A stretch of DNA of 64,000 nucleotides from Pseudomonas sp. BBP2017 (GTDB lineage: Bacteria > Pseudomonadota > Gammaproteobacteria > Pseudomonadales > Pseudomonadaceae), in the NCBI RefSeq assembly GCF_003024385.1, contig NZ_PVZN01000003.1, forward strand, positions 186,001 to 250,000. The letters run 5' to 3'. Shown here piece after piece: positions 35,776-46,213 of this stretch. The notes under the pieces are model-generated. The model did not search any database. It saw only the letters and a list, made by a program, of their open reading frames with translations, and had not been told where the DNA came from. The number at the start of each line of letters is the position of its first letter. Within the stretch, counting starts at the first letter, position 1. The position numbers and the translations under genes were made by a program.

Positions 35776-36063
35776 TCAGCTGCGGGCCTTGTCGATGATC
35801 GCGATGTACTCGGCGGCGTTGCGCTGGTCGCGGATCTGATCGACGAAGGTTTTGCCGTGCTCGTCTTTACCGTCCAGGTCCAGGCCGGCCTCGACAAAGA
35901 AACCGACAAAGCGCTCGAAGTCATCGATGCGCAGGCCGCGATAGGCCTTGATCAGTTTGTGCAGCGAAGGTGAAGTGGCATCCGCCGGTTCGAACTGCAG
36001 GAAGGATTTGACGTACTCGTCACTGATCTCATCCCCAATCACTTGCTTCTTGTCTTTACGCAT
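35776..36063 (-). CDS. PA4642-like conserved protein
   Basis: The 95-residue cytoplasmic protein (MRKDKKQVIGDEISDEYVK, HKLIKAYRGLRIDDFERF, GKTFVDQIRDQRNAAEYIAII) is alpha-helical and resembles the small protein PA4642 encoded near mqo in P. aeruginosa. The start at 36063 is supported by GGAG eight bases upstream; an upstream ATG at 36189 reads through non-conserved sequence. No function is known. Confidence 0.82.
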   Translation of the reverse strand: MRKDKKQVIGDEISDEYVKSFLQFEPADATSPSLHKLIKAYRGLRIDDFERFVGFFVEAGLDLDGKDEHGKTFVDQIRDQRNAAEYIAIIDKARS

Positions 36064-36133
36064 TGCCGACTCCAACTGAACCATCACGGACATTTTCACG
36101 GGCCGGCAGTTTACCCCTGCCCGGCACCGGCAC

Positions 36134-36601
36134 TCAACGCGCGCGTATGGTGCCGGTATGCAGATCGGCCCAGACATGGCCGTTGGCATAGCTGAGGAAC
36201 TGCACGTAGACGGTGTCGTTGCGCAGCAGATCGAGGATCACGTGGTACTGGCTGAGCGGATAATTGAGATTAAGGGTTTTGCTTTTGTCGTCATACACCG
36301 GTTTTTTCAGACTTTTACTTTCACCGTCGAAGCTGATCAGCACCTGACTCGCGGCTGTACCTTTGCTCAATGGCTTGCCCTTCAGGCGCAGGGTCAACGG
36401 CGAGGTCACAGGAATCGGTTGCTGGTTGGACTGACGCTGATTGCCCACCACCACGGAATAGCTGGTGACTTGCAGCAGTTGCTGGGTTTCAGGGGCTTCC
36501 TGACGCAGGGATTGGTCATCTGGTGGCAGAAACTGGCTGTGCAAGGGTGCAGCAGCCAGCGGCATGCTCAACAGCAGAAAAAAGAGGACAATCGCACGCA
36601 T
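36134..36601 (-). CDS. Secreted hypothetical protein
   Basis: The 155-residue protein has a signal peptide (MRAIVLFFLLLSMPLAAA, cleavage about 18). The mature part is beta-rich with charged strands (LTLRLKGKPLS, QVLISFDGES, YHVILDLLRNDTVYVQFLSYANGHVWADLHTG). It may be a small periplasmic or outer-membrane-associated protein; no family is recognised. AAGGAG lies seven bases before the ATG. Confidence 0.75.
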   Translation of the reverse strand: MRAIVLFFLLLSMPLAAAPLHSQFLPPDDQSLRQEAPETQQLLQVTSYSVVVGNQRQSNQQPIPVTSPLTLRLKGKPLSKGTAASQVLISFDGESKSLKKPVYDDKSKTLNLNYPLSQYHVILDLLRNDTVYVQFLSYANGHVWADLHTGTIRAR

Positions 36602-36637
36602 GACAGGCTCCTTGGTACGGCCTGGCACTCTAGCACG

Positions 36638-37111
36638 TCAGTCGAAGTGCGCACGCATCCAGGCCTGATAGTCGGCAACACCCGGCTCACCTTCGCGTGG
36701 CGCCCAGCTAGCCAGCTCCCCTTCGCCCACCGGGCGATAAGGCCCGGATTTGCACTCGAACATCATGCTGTCTGCTTCCAGCACCACCAGGCCGTGAAAG
36801 GTCCCTGGCGCCAGATCAACACCCAGACAATCACCACCGGCCTGCATCACCCGCTTGTCGACCACCGCACCCTGCTCATCAAAGATCAACAGGCCAAGCT
36901 TGCCACGCAGGACGATCAAGCATTCGGCCTTGTCGGCCGACAGATGCCGGTGTGGCGGTATATAGGTAGCAGGCTGCAGACCAACCGCCATGCGGTGGCA
37001 AGGCTCTTCCATTTCATGAAAATTGTGATGCTGGCGACTGCGCGGACTAGCCGCTGCTTTGGCAGCCAGATCGGCAAACAACGCCTGGTCGAGAAATCCG
37101 GGCTGGCGCAT
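36638..37111 (-). CDS. WbuC family cupin metalloprotein
   Basis: The 157-residue cupin has the metal-binding pattern PPHRHLSADKAECLIVLRGK and GTFHGLVVLE, giving two His, a Glu and a His as ligands. An N-terminal region RSRQHHNFHEMEEPCHRM is typical of WbuC. Family members occur in LPS clusters and elsewhere; the activity is unknown. It lies five bases after hpt on the same strand, so it shares that operon. Confidence 0.88.
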   Translation of the reverse strand: MRQPGFLDQALFADLAAKAAASPRSRQHHNFHEMEEPCHRMAVGLQPATYIPPHRHLSADKAECLIVLRGKLGLLIFDEQGAVVDKRVMQAGGDCLGVDLAPGTFHGLVVLEADSMMFECKSGPYRPVGEGELASWAPREGEPGVADYQAWMRAHFD

Positions 37112-37116
37112 GAGAT

Positions 37117-37674
37117 TCAGAGCCCTTTAACAGCGTAAATGCCGTTGGCGTTGCGCCAGTAACCCTTGTAGTCCATGCCGTAACCGAACACATAACGGTC
37201 AACGCAGCTCAGGCCACAGAAGTCAGCCTTCAGCTCGGCACTGGCCTTGCGGTCGTGATCCTTATCGATCAGTACGGCGGTGTGCACGGCGCGGGCACCG
37301 GCATGTTTGCAGAAGTCGATGATGGCGCTGAGAGTGTGACCTTCATCAAGGATGTCGTCGATGATCAGCACATCACGGTCGATGAACGAGACTTCGGGCT
37401 TGGCTTTCCAGAACAGATCACCACCGCTGGTCTGATTACGGTAGCGGGTCGCATGCAGGTAAGACGACTCAAGCGGGAACTGCAGGTGAGTCAACAGCTT
37501 GCCGGCGAAAATCAGACCACCGTTCATCACGCAGAACACCACCGGGTTGCTCTCGGCCAGCACTTCGCTGATTTGCGCGCCAACGCGGGCAATGGCAGCC
37601 TCAACTTCTGCTTCGTTGTACAGGCAGTCAGCCTCTCGCATGACTTGACGGATATGCTCGAGATCAGCGGACAT
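37117..37674 (-). CDS. hpt: Hypoxanthine-guanine phosphoribosyltransferase
   Basis: The 185-residue enzyme has the PRPP-binding motif DVLIIDDILDEGHTL and the FCVMNGGLIFAG loop, followed by DKDHDRK and the base-pocket region VFGYGMDYKGYWRNANGIYAV. It converts hypoxanthine or guanine plus PRPP to IMP or GMP for purine salvage. The start at 37674 is preceded by GGAG. It lies next to upp and uraA, so purine and pyrimidine salvage sit side by side. Confidence 0.95.
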   Translation of the reverse strand: MSADLEHIRQVMREADCLYNEAEVEAAIARVGAQISEVLAESNPVVFCVMNGGLIFAGKLLTHLQFPLESSYLHATRYRNQTSGGDLFWKAKPEVSFIDRDVLIIDDILDEGHTLSAIIDFCKHAGARAVHTAVLIDKDHDRKASAELKADFCGLSCVDRYVFGYGMDYKGYWRNANGIYAVKGL

Positions 37675-37836
37675 GGCGCTCTCCAGGGGCTGCAATTGAG
37701 AAAAGCGGGCAAAGGTACGCATCCGAGGGCGCCAGATCAAGCGTTTATGGACTAACGTCCAGAATGCCTATAGGACACACACGGCTGAATAGATTAATCT
37801 ACCGCGGTTTTTTTGCCCGCCCCCGGAGCTTTCCCT

Positions 37837-38475
37837 ATGCCTACCCGTGAGATCCGCCATCCGCTGATCCGTCACAAGCTCGGCCTGATGCGCCGTGCTG
37901 ATATCAGCACCAAGAACTTCCGCGAACTCGCTCAGGAAGTCGGCACGCTCCTGACCTACGAGGCCACCAAAGACCTGCCACTCGAAACCTACGAGATCGA
38001 TGGCTGGTGCGGCAAGGTCCAGGTCGAGAAAATCGCTGGTAAGAAGATTACTGTAGTACCGATCCTGCGCGCCGGTATCGGCATGCTCGACGGCGTGCTC
38101 AGCCTGATTCCAGGCGCCAAGGTCAGCGCCGTGGGCGTTGCCCGTAACGAGGAAACCCTCGAAGCGCATACTTATCTGGAAAAACTCGCCCCGGAAATCG
38201 ACGAGCGCCTGGCGCTGATCATCGACCCGATGCTGGCCACCGGTGGCTCGATGGTCGCCACCATTGACCTGCTGAAAAAAGCCGGCTGCAAAGACATCCG
38301 CGCGATGGTCCTGGTGGCCGCACCGGAAGGTATTGCTGTGGTCGAGAAAGCGCACCCGGATGTACAGATCTACACCGCCTCGATCGACGAGCGCCTGAAC
38401 GAGCACGGCTACATCATTCCGGGCCTGGGCGATGCCGGCGACAAGATCTTCGGTACCAAGCAGAAGGACGCCTGA
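37837..38475 (+). CDS. upp: Uracil phosphoribosyltransferase
   Basis: The 212-residue enzyme has the PRPP motif [13 protein letters not shown], the N-terminal [14 protein letters not shown] and the uracil pocket [29 protein letters not shown]. It makes UMP from uracil and PRPP. GGAG stands eight bases before the ATG. The gene is followed by uraA two bases after its stop, an operon for uracil uptake and salvage. Confidence 0.97.
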   Translation: MPTREIRHPLIRHKLGLMRRADISTKNFRELAQEVGTLLTYEATKDLPLETYEIDGWCGKVQVEKIAGKKITVVPILRAGIGMLDGVLSLIPGAKVSAVGVARNEETLEAHTYLEKLAPEIDERLALIIDPMLATGGSMVATIDLLKKAGCKDIRAMVLVAAPEGIAVVEKAHPDVQIYTASIDERLNEHGYIIPGLGDAGDKIFGTKQKDA

Positions 38476-38477
38476 AC

Positions 38478-39752
38478 ATGCAGGATGAGTTCAACGACCC
38501 GCTCTGGCGCCAGGTCGTCTCCGGCGCGCAGATGCTCTTTGTAGCCTTCGGCGCGCTGGTGCTGATGCCGCTGATCACCGGCCTCGACCCGAATGTCGCG
38601 TTGTTCACCGCAGGTTTGGGAACTCTGCTGTTTCAGGTAGTCACCGGCCGTCAGGTACCGGTATTCCTCGCTTCGAGTTTCGCCTTCATCACCCCGATCA
38701 TTCTCGCCAAAGGCCAGTTCGGTCTGGCCGAGACCATGGGCGGTGTGATGGCGGCCGGTTTCGTCTACACCTTCCTCGGCCTGGCGGTGAAAATCAAAGG
38801 CACCGGTTTCATCGACCGTCTGCTGCCGCCCGTGGTGATCGGTCCGGTGATCATCTCGATCGGCCTGGCCATGGCACCGATTGCCGCCAACATGGCGATG
38901 GGCAAGGCCGGTGACGGCACCGAGCTGCTGCCCTATGGCACAGCGATGATGATCTCGATGCCAGCGCTGCTGACTACCCTGATCGTCGCCGTGTTCGGCA
39001 AGGGTATCTTCCGCCTGGTGCCGATCATCGCGGGTGTGCTGGTGGGCTTTGCTCTGTCGTTCTATTTCGGTGTGGTGGATACCGCCAAGATTGCCGCTGC
39101 GCCCTGGCTGGCGCTGCCACACTTCACTGCACCGGCGTTCAACTGGCAGGCGATCCTGTTCATCGTGCCGGTTGCCCTGGCGCCAGCTATCGAGCATATC
39201 GGCGGGGTGATCGCGGTGGGTAGCGTGACCGGCCGGGACTACCTGAAAAAGCCTGGTCTGCACCGCACTCTGCTTGGTGACGGCATCGCCACCACCACTG
39301 CCGGCCTGTTCGGTGGTCCACCCAATACCACCTACGCCGAGGTCACCGGCGCGGTGATGCTGACCAAGAACTACAACCCGAAGATCATGACCTGGGCGGC
39401 GATTTTCGCCATTACCCTGGCATTCATCGGCAAGTTCGGCGCCTTGCTGCAGAGCATTCCCGTACCGGTGATGGGCGGGATTCTCTGCTTGCTGTTCGGT
39501 TCGATTGCCGCGGTGGGCATGAACACCATGATCCGCCACAAGATTGATCTGGGCGAAGCGCGCAACCTGGTGATCGTCTCGGTGACGCTGGTGTTCGGTA
39601 TCGGCGGCGTGCTGGTCGGTAGTGGTACCGGTCCGGACGATTGGGGCCTCAAAGGCATCGCCCTGTGTGCGGTGGTTGCCATTGCCTTGAACTTGCTGCT
39701 GCCAGGAAACGACGGCTGGAAGAAAAAGGCGCTAGACGATCAACTGCCTTGA
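38478..39752 (+). CDS. uraA: Uracil:proton symporter, NCS2 family
   Basis: The 424-residue membrane protein has about 12-14 hydrophobic segments. Family motifs are visible: LMPLITGLDPNVALFTAGLGTL, VPVFLASSFAFITP, APAIEHIGGVIAVGSVTG with the conserved Glu that contacts uracil, and GDGIATTTAGLFGGPPNTTYAEVTGA. It imports uracil (perhaps also xanthine) with a proton. It lies in operon with upp. Confidence 0.95.
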   Translation: MQDEFNDPLWRQVVSGAQMLFVAFGALVLMPLITGLDPNVALFTAGLGTLLFQVVTGRQVPVFLASSFAFITPIILAKGQFGLAETMGGVMAAGFVYTFLGLAVKIKGTGFIDRLLPPVVIGPVIISIGLAMAPIAANMAMGKAGDGTELLPYGTAMMISMPALLTTLIVAVFGKGIFRLVPIIAGVLVGFALSFYFGVVDTAKIAAAPWLALPHFTAPAFNWQAILFIVPVALAPAIEHIGGVIAVGSVTGRDYLKKPGLHRTLLGDGIATTTAGLFGGPPNTTYAEVTGAVMLTKNYNPKIMTWAAIFAITLAFIGKFGALLQSIPVPVMGGILCLLFGSIAAVGMNTMIRHKIDLGEARNLVIVSVTLVFGIGGVLVGSGTGPDDWGLKGIALCAVVAIALNLLLPGNDGWKKKALDDQLP

Positions 39753-39762
39753 TCTGAACAGC

Positions 39763-39817
39763 ATCGCGGGGCAAGCCCGCTCCTACCACTTCAGTAGGAG
39801 CGGGCTTGCCCCACGAT
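39763..39817. repeat. REP palindrome pair
   Basis: Arms at 39763-39785 and 39795-39817 (atcgcggggcaagcccgctc...) are inverted over 23 bases with one mismatch and a 9-base loop. It lies between the convergent uraA and hemH genes and may also stop transcription from both sides. Confidence 0.92.
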
Positions 39818-39823
39818 GACGCC

Positions 39824-40837
39824 TCAAGCCTCTTCGCACATCCCTTTCAACGCCTGCACCCACTGCGGGTGATCGTTCAAGCAAGGCACCAACACCAACT
39901 CTTCCCCGCCTGCCGCGACAAACTGCTCGCGCCCACGATCACCGATCTCTTCCAGCGTCTCGATGCAGTCGGCGACAAATGCCGGGCACATGACCAGCAA
40001 CTTCTTCACCCCGGATTTCGCCAGTTCGTCCAGACGCGTCTCGGTGTAGGGCTCAATCCATTTCGCCCGGCCCAGACGCGACTGGAACGACACCGACCAC
40101 TTGCCATCGGGGATACCCAACTGCCGCGCAAACGCCTGGGCGGTTCGCAAGCATTGCCCGCGATAACACACCGCAAGCATCTGCGGCGAGGAATCCCGAC
40201 AGCAATCCTGCGCCTGGAAATCATGACTGCCCGTCGGATCGAGCTTCTTCAAATGGCGCTCGGGCAAGCCATGGAAACTCATCAGCAGGTGGTCGTAATC
40301 TTGTTCAAGATAAGGCCGGGCACTGCCCACCAATGCATCGATGTATTCAGGGCGGTCGTAGAATGGCTGCAGCACGGCCATCTGCAGTGGCAGCTGTTGT
40401 GCGGCGATCACTTGCCGGGCCTGCTCGACTACAGTGGTCACCGTACTGTCGGCAAATTGTGGGTAGAGCGGTGCCAGGGTTACCTTTTTCACACCCTGCG
40501 CAGCCAGCCGTGCCAACACCGTCGGCAACGACGGCTCACCGTAACGCATGGCAACTTCCACCGGCCCATGGCGCCACTGCTCACTCATTGCGGCCTGCAA
40601 ACGACGGGTCAGCACCACCAGTGGCGAGCCTTCATCCCACCAGATCGAGGCATAGGCATGGGCTGACTGCTCAGGACGCTTGATCAGGATCAGCGACACC
40701 AGCAAACGACGCACCGGCCAAGGCAGGTCGATGACGTAGGGGTCCATCAGAAACTGATTGAGGTAGCGGCGCACATCGGCCACCGAAGTGGAGGCCGGCG
40801 AGCCCAGGTTGACCAGCAGCAGAGCGTGATCGGTCAT
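39824..40837 (-). CDS. hemH: Ferrochelatase
   Basis: The 337-residue enzyme inserts Fe2+ into protoporphyrin IX, the last step of haem synthesis. It has [21 protein letters not shown] with the catalytic His, and the conserved C-terminal [21 protein letters not shown] with the Glu of the active site. Start at 40837 with AGGA upstream. It ends near uraA and is 13 bases downstream of the TIGR01777 gene on the same strand, so the two may be co-transcribed. Confidence 0.96.
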   Translation of the reverse strand: MTDHALLLVNLGSPASTSVADVRRYLNQFLMDPYVIDLPWPVRRLLVSLILIKRPEQSAHAYASIWWDEGSPLVVLTRRLQAAMSEQWRHGPVEVAMRYGEPSLPTVLARLAAQGVKKVTLAPLYPQFADSTVTTVVEQARQVIAAQQLPLQMAVLQPFYDRPEYIDALVGSARPYLEQDYDHLLMSFHGLPERHLKKLDPTGSHDFQAQDCCRDSSPQMLAVCYRGQCLRTAQAFARQLGIPDGKWSVSFQSRLGRAKWIEPYTETRLDELAKSGVKKLLVMCPAFVADCIETLEEIGDRGREQFVAAGGEELVLVPCLNDHPQWVQALKGMCEEA

Positions 40838-40850
40838 GCAACGTCCTATT

Positions 40851-41756
40851 TCAGAGGCGCCTGGACAAATCATCCAGCGCCGATTGCAAATCGTTGAAGC
40901 GGAAGGTGAACCCCGCAGCGAGCAAACGCACCGGGCGTGCCCGCTGTCCGCCCAGCAGCAGAGTCGACAGCTCGCCCAACCCGGCCTTCAACACCAATGC
41001 CGGCAACGGCATTAATGCAGGACGATGCAGGGCGCGGCCCAGGCGCCTGGCAAACTCGCGGTTGCGCACAGGCTCCGGGGCGCAGGCATTATAAGGACCG
41101 CTGGCGTCCTTGTGCTGCAAGAGAAAATCAATCAGGGCGACCTGGTCGTCTATATGAACCCAGGGCATCCATTGCCGACCATCGCCAATCGGCCCGCCCA
41201 GACCCAGTTTGAATGGCAGGCGCAGGCGCGACAAAAAGCCGCCCTCACTGGACAGCACCAGGCCGGTACGCACCAGCACCACTCGTATACCCAAGGCCTG
41301 GGCGTGCTGTGCGGTTTCTTCCCAGGCAATGCATAACTGACTGGCAAAGTCCTCCTTGACCGGCTGCGAGGCCTCGGTCAGCTCACGCTCACCACCGTCG
41401 CCATACCACCCTACCGCTGACCCGGAGATCAGTACTTCTGGACGCTGCTGACGGCTTTCGAGCCAGGCAAGCAACTGCTCAGTGAGGGTGATCCGGCTGC
41501 TCCAGAGCAGCGCACGCCTGCGCGTGCTCCAAGGGCGATCCGCTATCGGCGCACCGGCCAGATTGATCACCGCATCGATGGGATCATCCTCACTTAAAGC
41601 CTCGAGCCGAGCGACGCCCTGCACACCGACCCCACACAATTTACCTACCTGTTCAGGGCGCCGACTCCAGACCGTCAAGCGATGCCCTTGCGCCAACCAG
41701 CGCTGACAAAGCTGTTGACCTATCAATCCCGTACCGCCGGTCAGCAATATATGCAT
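40851..41756 (-). CDS. TIGR01777 family NAD-dependent epimerase-like protein (YfcH)
   Basis: The 301-residue Rossmann protein starts [16 protein letters not shown], the NAD-binding TGGTGxIG motif. It continues with [40 protein letters not shown] and MPWVHIDD, all typical of TIGR01777/YfcH (short-chain epimerase relatives). Its substrate is unknown. GAGGA precedes the ATG at 41756; a longer frame starting at 41843 lacks such a site. It is divergent from the renalase-like gene. Confidence 0.93.
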   Translation of the reverse strand: MHILLTGGTGLIGQQLCQRWLAQGHRLTVWSRRPEQVGKLCGVGVQGVARLEALSEDDPIDAVINLAGAPIADRPWSTRRRALLWSSRITLTEQLLAWLESRQQRPEVLISGSAVGWYGDGGERELTEASQPVKEDFASQLCIAWEETAQHAQALGIRVVLVRTGLVLSSEGGFLSRLRLPFKLGLGGPIGDGRQWMPWVHIDDQVALIDFLLQHKDASGPYNACAPEPVRNREFARRLGRALHRPALMPLPALVLKAGLGELSTLLLGGQRARPVRLLAAGFTFRFNDLQSALDDLSRRL

Positions 41757-41867
41757 GGCTGTGTCCTCACATGGCGCACCCTGGTCTATTTTTAAGATCA
41801 AGGCACTTTTTTGACCGAACACTCTTGGATAAACATAGGCCAACCTGAAGTAACGAACGGAATCATA

Positions 41868-42927
<1,060 letters not shown>

Positions 42928-42978
42928 TCTGCCCGACAGCGTCGCGCCCAATATATGTACAACAATCATGCAAAATCA

Positions 42979-43042
42979 TTGACTCGTACATATTTGCCCC
43001 TATGATAATCCTGTACATGAATTTAATCGTGTACAGGATTAT
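42979..43042 (+). promoter_or_regulatory. Sigma-70 promoter overlapped by a perfect 13-bp inverted repeat
   Basis: A promoter reads TTGACT (42979-42984), 16 bases, TATGAT (43001-43006). The arms ataatcctgtaca (43005-43017) and tgtacaggattat (43030-43042) are a perfect inverted repeat with a 12-base spacer. The left arm overlaps the -10, so binding would block transcription of the DUF523-phrB-SDR operon. Another half-site tgtaca is at 42956-42961. Confidence 0.72.
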
Positions 43043-43054
43043 TCGGAGCTTTCC

Positions 43055-44023
43055 ATGGACGCGTCACACGCCGCTCGCAAACCCAGAATCGCTGTCAGCG
43101 CCTGCCTGACCGGTGCCGAGGTTCGCTACAACGGCGGTCACAAGGCCTCTCGACTCTGCAACGAAGTACTGGGACAGTACTTCGACTTCATCCCGGTCTG
43201 CCCGGAAATAGCCATCGGCCTTGGCGTTCCACGCGCGCCCATCCGCCTGACTGGCGATCCCGCTGACCCACAAGCAGTCGGCAGTCATGATCCGGCATTG
43301 GACCTGTCTGGCCCGCTGCGCACCTATGGACAGCAGATGGCCACGGAGCTCACAGACATCTGTGGCTACATCTTCATGCAGAAATCTCCGTCGTGCGGAC
43401 TTGAACGGGTCAAGGTCTACAAGGCCAACGGCTATCCCGCCGACGAAGGCGGCCGGGGCCTTTATGCCGCTGCCTTTTGCCAGCAACGCCCGGATTTGCC
43501 GGTCGAAGAGGACGGTCGACTGTGCGACCCGGTATTGCGGGAAAACTTCATCTCCCGCGTGTATGCCTTCGCCGATTGGCAGCAGCTACTCGCCGAGGGG
43601 CTCAGCCGAGGCGCTTTGATCGCCTTCCATGCGCGGTACAAGTACCAACTGATGGCCAACAACCCGCATCAGTACAAAGTACTGGGCAAGCTACTGGGCA
43701 GCATGACCCGCGACGATGATCCGCAGGTGCTTGGCCCCCACTACTTCAGTCAACTGATGCGGGCACTACGCCGTTGCGCCAGCCGCGGCAACCACAGCAA
43801 TGTACTGCTGCACTTGAGCGGCTATCTGCGCAACGTGCTCAACCAAGACGACAGACAGGAAATCCGACAACTGATCAATCAGTACCAGAACGGCGTCGTG
43901 CCGCTGGTGGTGCCGCTGACGCTACTCAAGCATCACTTGCGTGGCCACCCCGATCCTTACGTGCTGCAACAGGTCTACCTGCAACCACACCCGGAAAGCC
44001 TGAGCCTGCGCAATGCAATCTGA
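43055..44023 (+). CDS. DUF523 and DUF1722 (YbgA-like) domain protein
   Basis: The 322-residue protein has an N-terminal DUF523 domain (about 8-150: VSACLTGAEVRYNGG, VCPEIAIGLGVPR, MQKSPSCGLERVKVY, GRGLYAAAF) with conserved cysteines. The C-terminal DUF1722 domain (about 190-310) has LIAFHARYKYQLMANN, LLHLSGYL and GVVPLVVPLTLLKHHL. The fused form occurs in proteobacteria next to photolyases. Activity unknown; DUF523 has Cys residues fitting a metal or redox role. GGAG precedes the ATG. It is the first gene of the phrB operon. Confidence 0.93.
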   Translation: MDASHAARKPRIAVSACLTGAEVRYNGGHKASRLCNEVLGQYFDFIPVCPEIAIGLGVPRAPIRLTGDPADPQAVGSHDPALDLSGPLRTYGQQMATELTDICGYIFMQKSPSCGLERVKVYKANGYPADEGGRGLYAAAFCQQRPDLPVEEDGRLCDPVLRENFISRVYAFADWQQLLAEGLSRGALIAFHARYKYQLMANNPHQYKVLGKLLGSMTRDDDPQVLGPHYFSQLMRALRRCASRGNHSNVLLHLSGYLRNVLNQDDRQEIRQLINQYQNGVVPLVVPLTLLKHHLRGHPDPYVLQQVYLQPHPESLSLRNAI

Positions 44024-44032
44024 ACAAACACC

Positions 44033-45484
44033 ATGCAACTGATCTGGCTGCGCAACGACCTGCGCATACACGACAACACCGCACTGTCTGCTGCGCGCGA
44101 ACAGGGACCGGCGCTGGCGGTCTGGCTGCTCAGTGGCCAACAGTGGCGCAGCCATGATGATGCGCCATGTAAAATCGATTTCTGGTTGCGTAACCTGGCA
44201 GCACTGAGCGAGCAGCTGGCCACGCTGAACATCCCGCTCCTGGTGCGCGAAGCCGACACGTGGGACCAGGCCCCTAATGTGCTGTTGCAGATCTGCCGCG
44301 AGCATCAGATTCAGGCACTGCACCTGAACGAAGAGTACGGCATCAACGAAAGCCGCCGCGATCAGGCCGTCAGCGAGTCGCTGTCCCAGGCAGGCGTTGC
44401 GGTGCATCGCCACCTGGATCAATTACTGTTCAGACCCGGCAGCATCCTCACCCGCAGCGGTAGCTACTTCCAGGTCTTCAGCCAGTTTCGCAAGGCCTGC
44501 TACGAACGCTTGCACCTGAGCCTGCCACGCCTGCAGCAGTCGCTAACACCCCAGGCACCGCTAGCGATTGCCAACGACGCGCTCCCCACCCAAGTATCTG
44601 GTTTCACACCGCCACCCGCCAGCCTTCGTGAGCGCTGGCCAGCCGGCGAAGCAGCAGCACATACTCGTCTGCAGCGCTTCATCGATGAAGCCGTTGATGA
44701 TTACCAACTGCAACGTGACTTTCCCGCCGCCGCTGGCACCAGCCAACTCTCCCCTTATCTCGCGGCAGGCGTCGTCTCTCCTCGCCAGTGCCTGCTTCGA
44801 GCCCTGGCACACAACCACGGCGAGTTTGAAAGTGGCAATACCGGGCTGGTCGCCTGGATCAACGAGCTGATCTGGCGCGAGTTCTATAAGCACATCCTCA
44901 GCGGCTACCCGCGCGTGTCACGCCACCGCGCCTTCCGCCTGGAGACCGAGGCGCTACCCTGGCGCCATGCACCCGACGAGCTGAAAGCCTGGCAAGAAGG
45001 CCGCACCGGCATTCCGATCATCGACGCCGCGATGCGTCAACTGCTCGCCACCGGCTGGATGCACAATCGACTGCGGATGATCGTGGCGATGTTCCTGAGC
45101 AAGAATCTGCTGATCGACTGGCGCGAAGGCGAGCGTTTCTTCATGCGCCACCTGATCGATGGCGATCTGGCGGCCAACAATGGTGGCTGGCAGTGGAGTG
45201 CATCCACGGGAACCGATGCGGCACCCTACTTCCGGATCTTCAACCCGATCAGCCAGTCCCAGCGTTTCGACAGCCAAGGCAGCTTTATCAAGACCTGGGT
45301 ACCGGAACTGGCGGACACCGATGAAAAAAACATTCATAACCCGATGTCATTTGGACAGCTATTTGCTACAACAGATTATCCACAGCCCATTGTGGACCTC
45401 CGTAGCAGTCGCCAACGTGCCTTGAATGCTTTCAAGAATTTGTCCACGCGGCAGTATGAGGAATCGGCTTTTGAACAACGCTAA
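44033..45484 (+). CDS. phrB: Deoxyribodipyrimidine photolyase (CPD class I)
   Basis: The 483-residue flavoprotein repairs cyclobutane pyrimidine dimers in DNA using blue light. The N-terminal alpha/beta photoantenna domain (LIWLRNDLRIHDNTAL) binds a folate-type pigment. The C-terminal helical FAD domain shows LSPYLAAGVVSPRQ, WINELIWREFYKHIL, RTGIPIIDAAMRQLLATGWMHNR and GGWQWSASTGTDAAPYFRIFNP. It starts nine bases after the DUF523 stop; the SDR gene overlaps its 3' end. Confidence 0.97.
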   Translation: MQLIWLRNDLRIHDNTALSAAREQGPALAVWLLSGQQWRSHDDAPCKIDFWLRNLAALSEQLATLNIPLLVREADTWDQAPNVLLQICREHQIQALHLNEEYGINESRRDQAVSESLSQAGVAVHRHLDQLLFRPGSILTRSGSYFQVFSQFRKACYERLHLSLPRLQQSLTPQAPLAIANDALPTQVSGFTPPPASLRERWPAGEAAAHTRLQRFIDEAVDDYQLQRDFPAAAGTSQLSPYLAAGVVSPRQCLLRALAHNHGEFESGNTGLVAWINELIWREFYKHILSGYPRVSRHRAFRLETEALPWRHAPDELKAWQEGRTGIPIIDAAMRQLLATGWMHNRLRMIVAMFLSKNLLIDWREGERFFMRHLIDGDLAANNGGWQWSASTGTDAAPYFRIFNPISQSQRFDSQGSFIKTWVPELADTDEKNIHNPMSFGQLFATTDYPQPIVDLRSSRQRALNAFKNLSTRQYEESAFEQR

Positions 45485-46175
45485 TGCCAAACGAACCTGG
45501 ATTACCGGCGCGAGCAGCGGCCTCGGGTTTGCGCTGGCCGAACAGCTGCTGGAACAAGGTGCACAAGTCGCTGCCAGTGGTCGGGCCGCAGAAGCCCTGC
45601 AAGACTTGTCCCAGCAATACCCTGCGCATTTGCTGTTGCTTGACAACAACCTCGCTGAGCCGCTTGACGCGCGGGAAGCTGCCAAGCAGATCAGCGATCA
45701 CTGGGGCTCGCTCGACTGCCTGATCATCAACGCTGGAACGTGCGACTACCTGGCGATCGATACGCCGGCCCCGGCCATTTTCCAAGGGATTGTCAGCAGT
45801 AACCTCAGCGCCACCCGGCATTGCCTGGAAAGCGCCTGGCCACTGTTGCAACGTGGCAACTCGCCTCAGGTGGTCGGTATTCTCAGCCGCTATTCAGCAC
45901 TGCAACTGCTTGACCCCAGGCTACCGGCCACAGTGGACAATAGCCTGATCCAGCTACTCAACAGCCAGCGTGCCGCCCTCGCCGCCCAGGCCATAGACCT
46001 GACGATCATTGCGCCATTGGATTTGAAGTTTGCGCTGGTGTCGGAGCAGGTTGCTCCAGAACAATGGACGGCGCACACCGCCGCAGAGGTCATCCTCGAT
46101 CGCCTGCCTGATCGCCCAGCCAACCTGGTGCTGGAGGCCCTGCACCTGAACGACCTCTGGCCGCTACCCAAGTAG
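45471..46175 (+). CDS. SDR family protein lacking the catalytic Tyr-Lys
   Basis: The start is probably the TTG at 45471, with GAGGA eight bases upstream; an in-frame ATG at 45456 has no ribosome site. The 234-residue Rossmann protein has TGASSGLG (12-19) and INAGT, so it can bind NAD(P). The classical YxxxK pair is absent: in the aligned segment the residues read VDNSL, with Val for Tyr and Leu for Lys. It may bind a cofactor without reduction, or act as a sensor. It overlaps phrB by 14 bases and belongs to that operon. Confidence 0.85.
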   Translation: MNNANAKRTWITGASSGLGFALAEQLLEQGAQVAASGRAAEALQDLSQQYPAHLLLLDNNLAEPLDAREAAKQISDHWGSLDCLIINAGTCDYLAIDTPAPAIFQGIVSSNLSATRHCLESAWPLLQRGNSPQVVGILSRYSALQLLDPRLPATVDNSLIQLLNSQRAALAAQAIDLTIIAPLDLKFALVSEQVAPEQWTAHTAAEVILDRLPDRPANLVLEALHLNDLWPLPK

Positions 46176-46213
46176 CCTCTGAACCCTGCAATCAATGCAG
46201 GGCCGAAGCAGGT

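Noticed and set aside
1814..39817. REP clusters considered as a CRISPR array or IS ends
   Set aside because: Copies are isolated, palindromic and kilobases apart, without regular spacers, transposase genes or target duplications.
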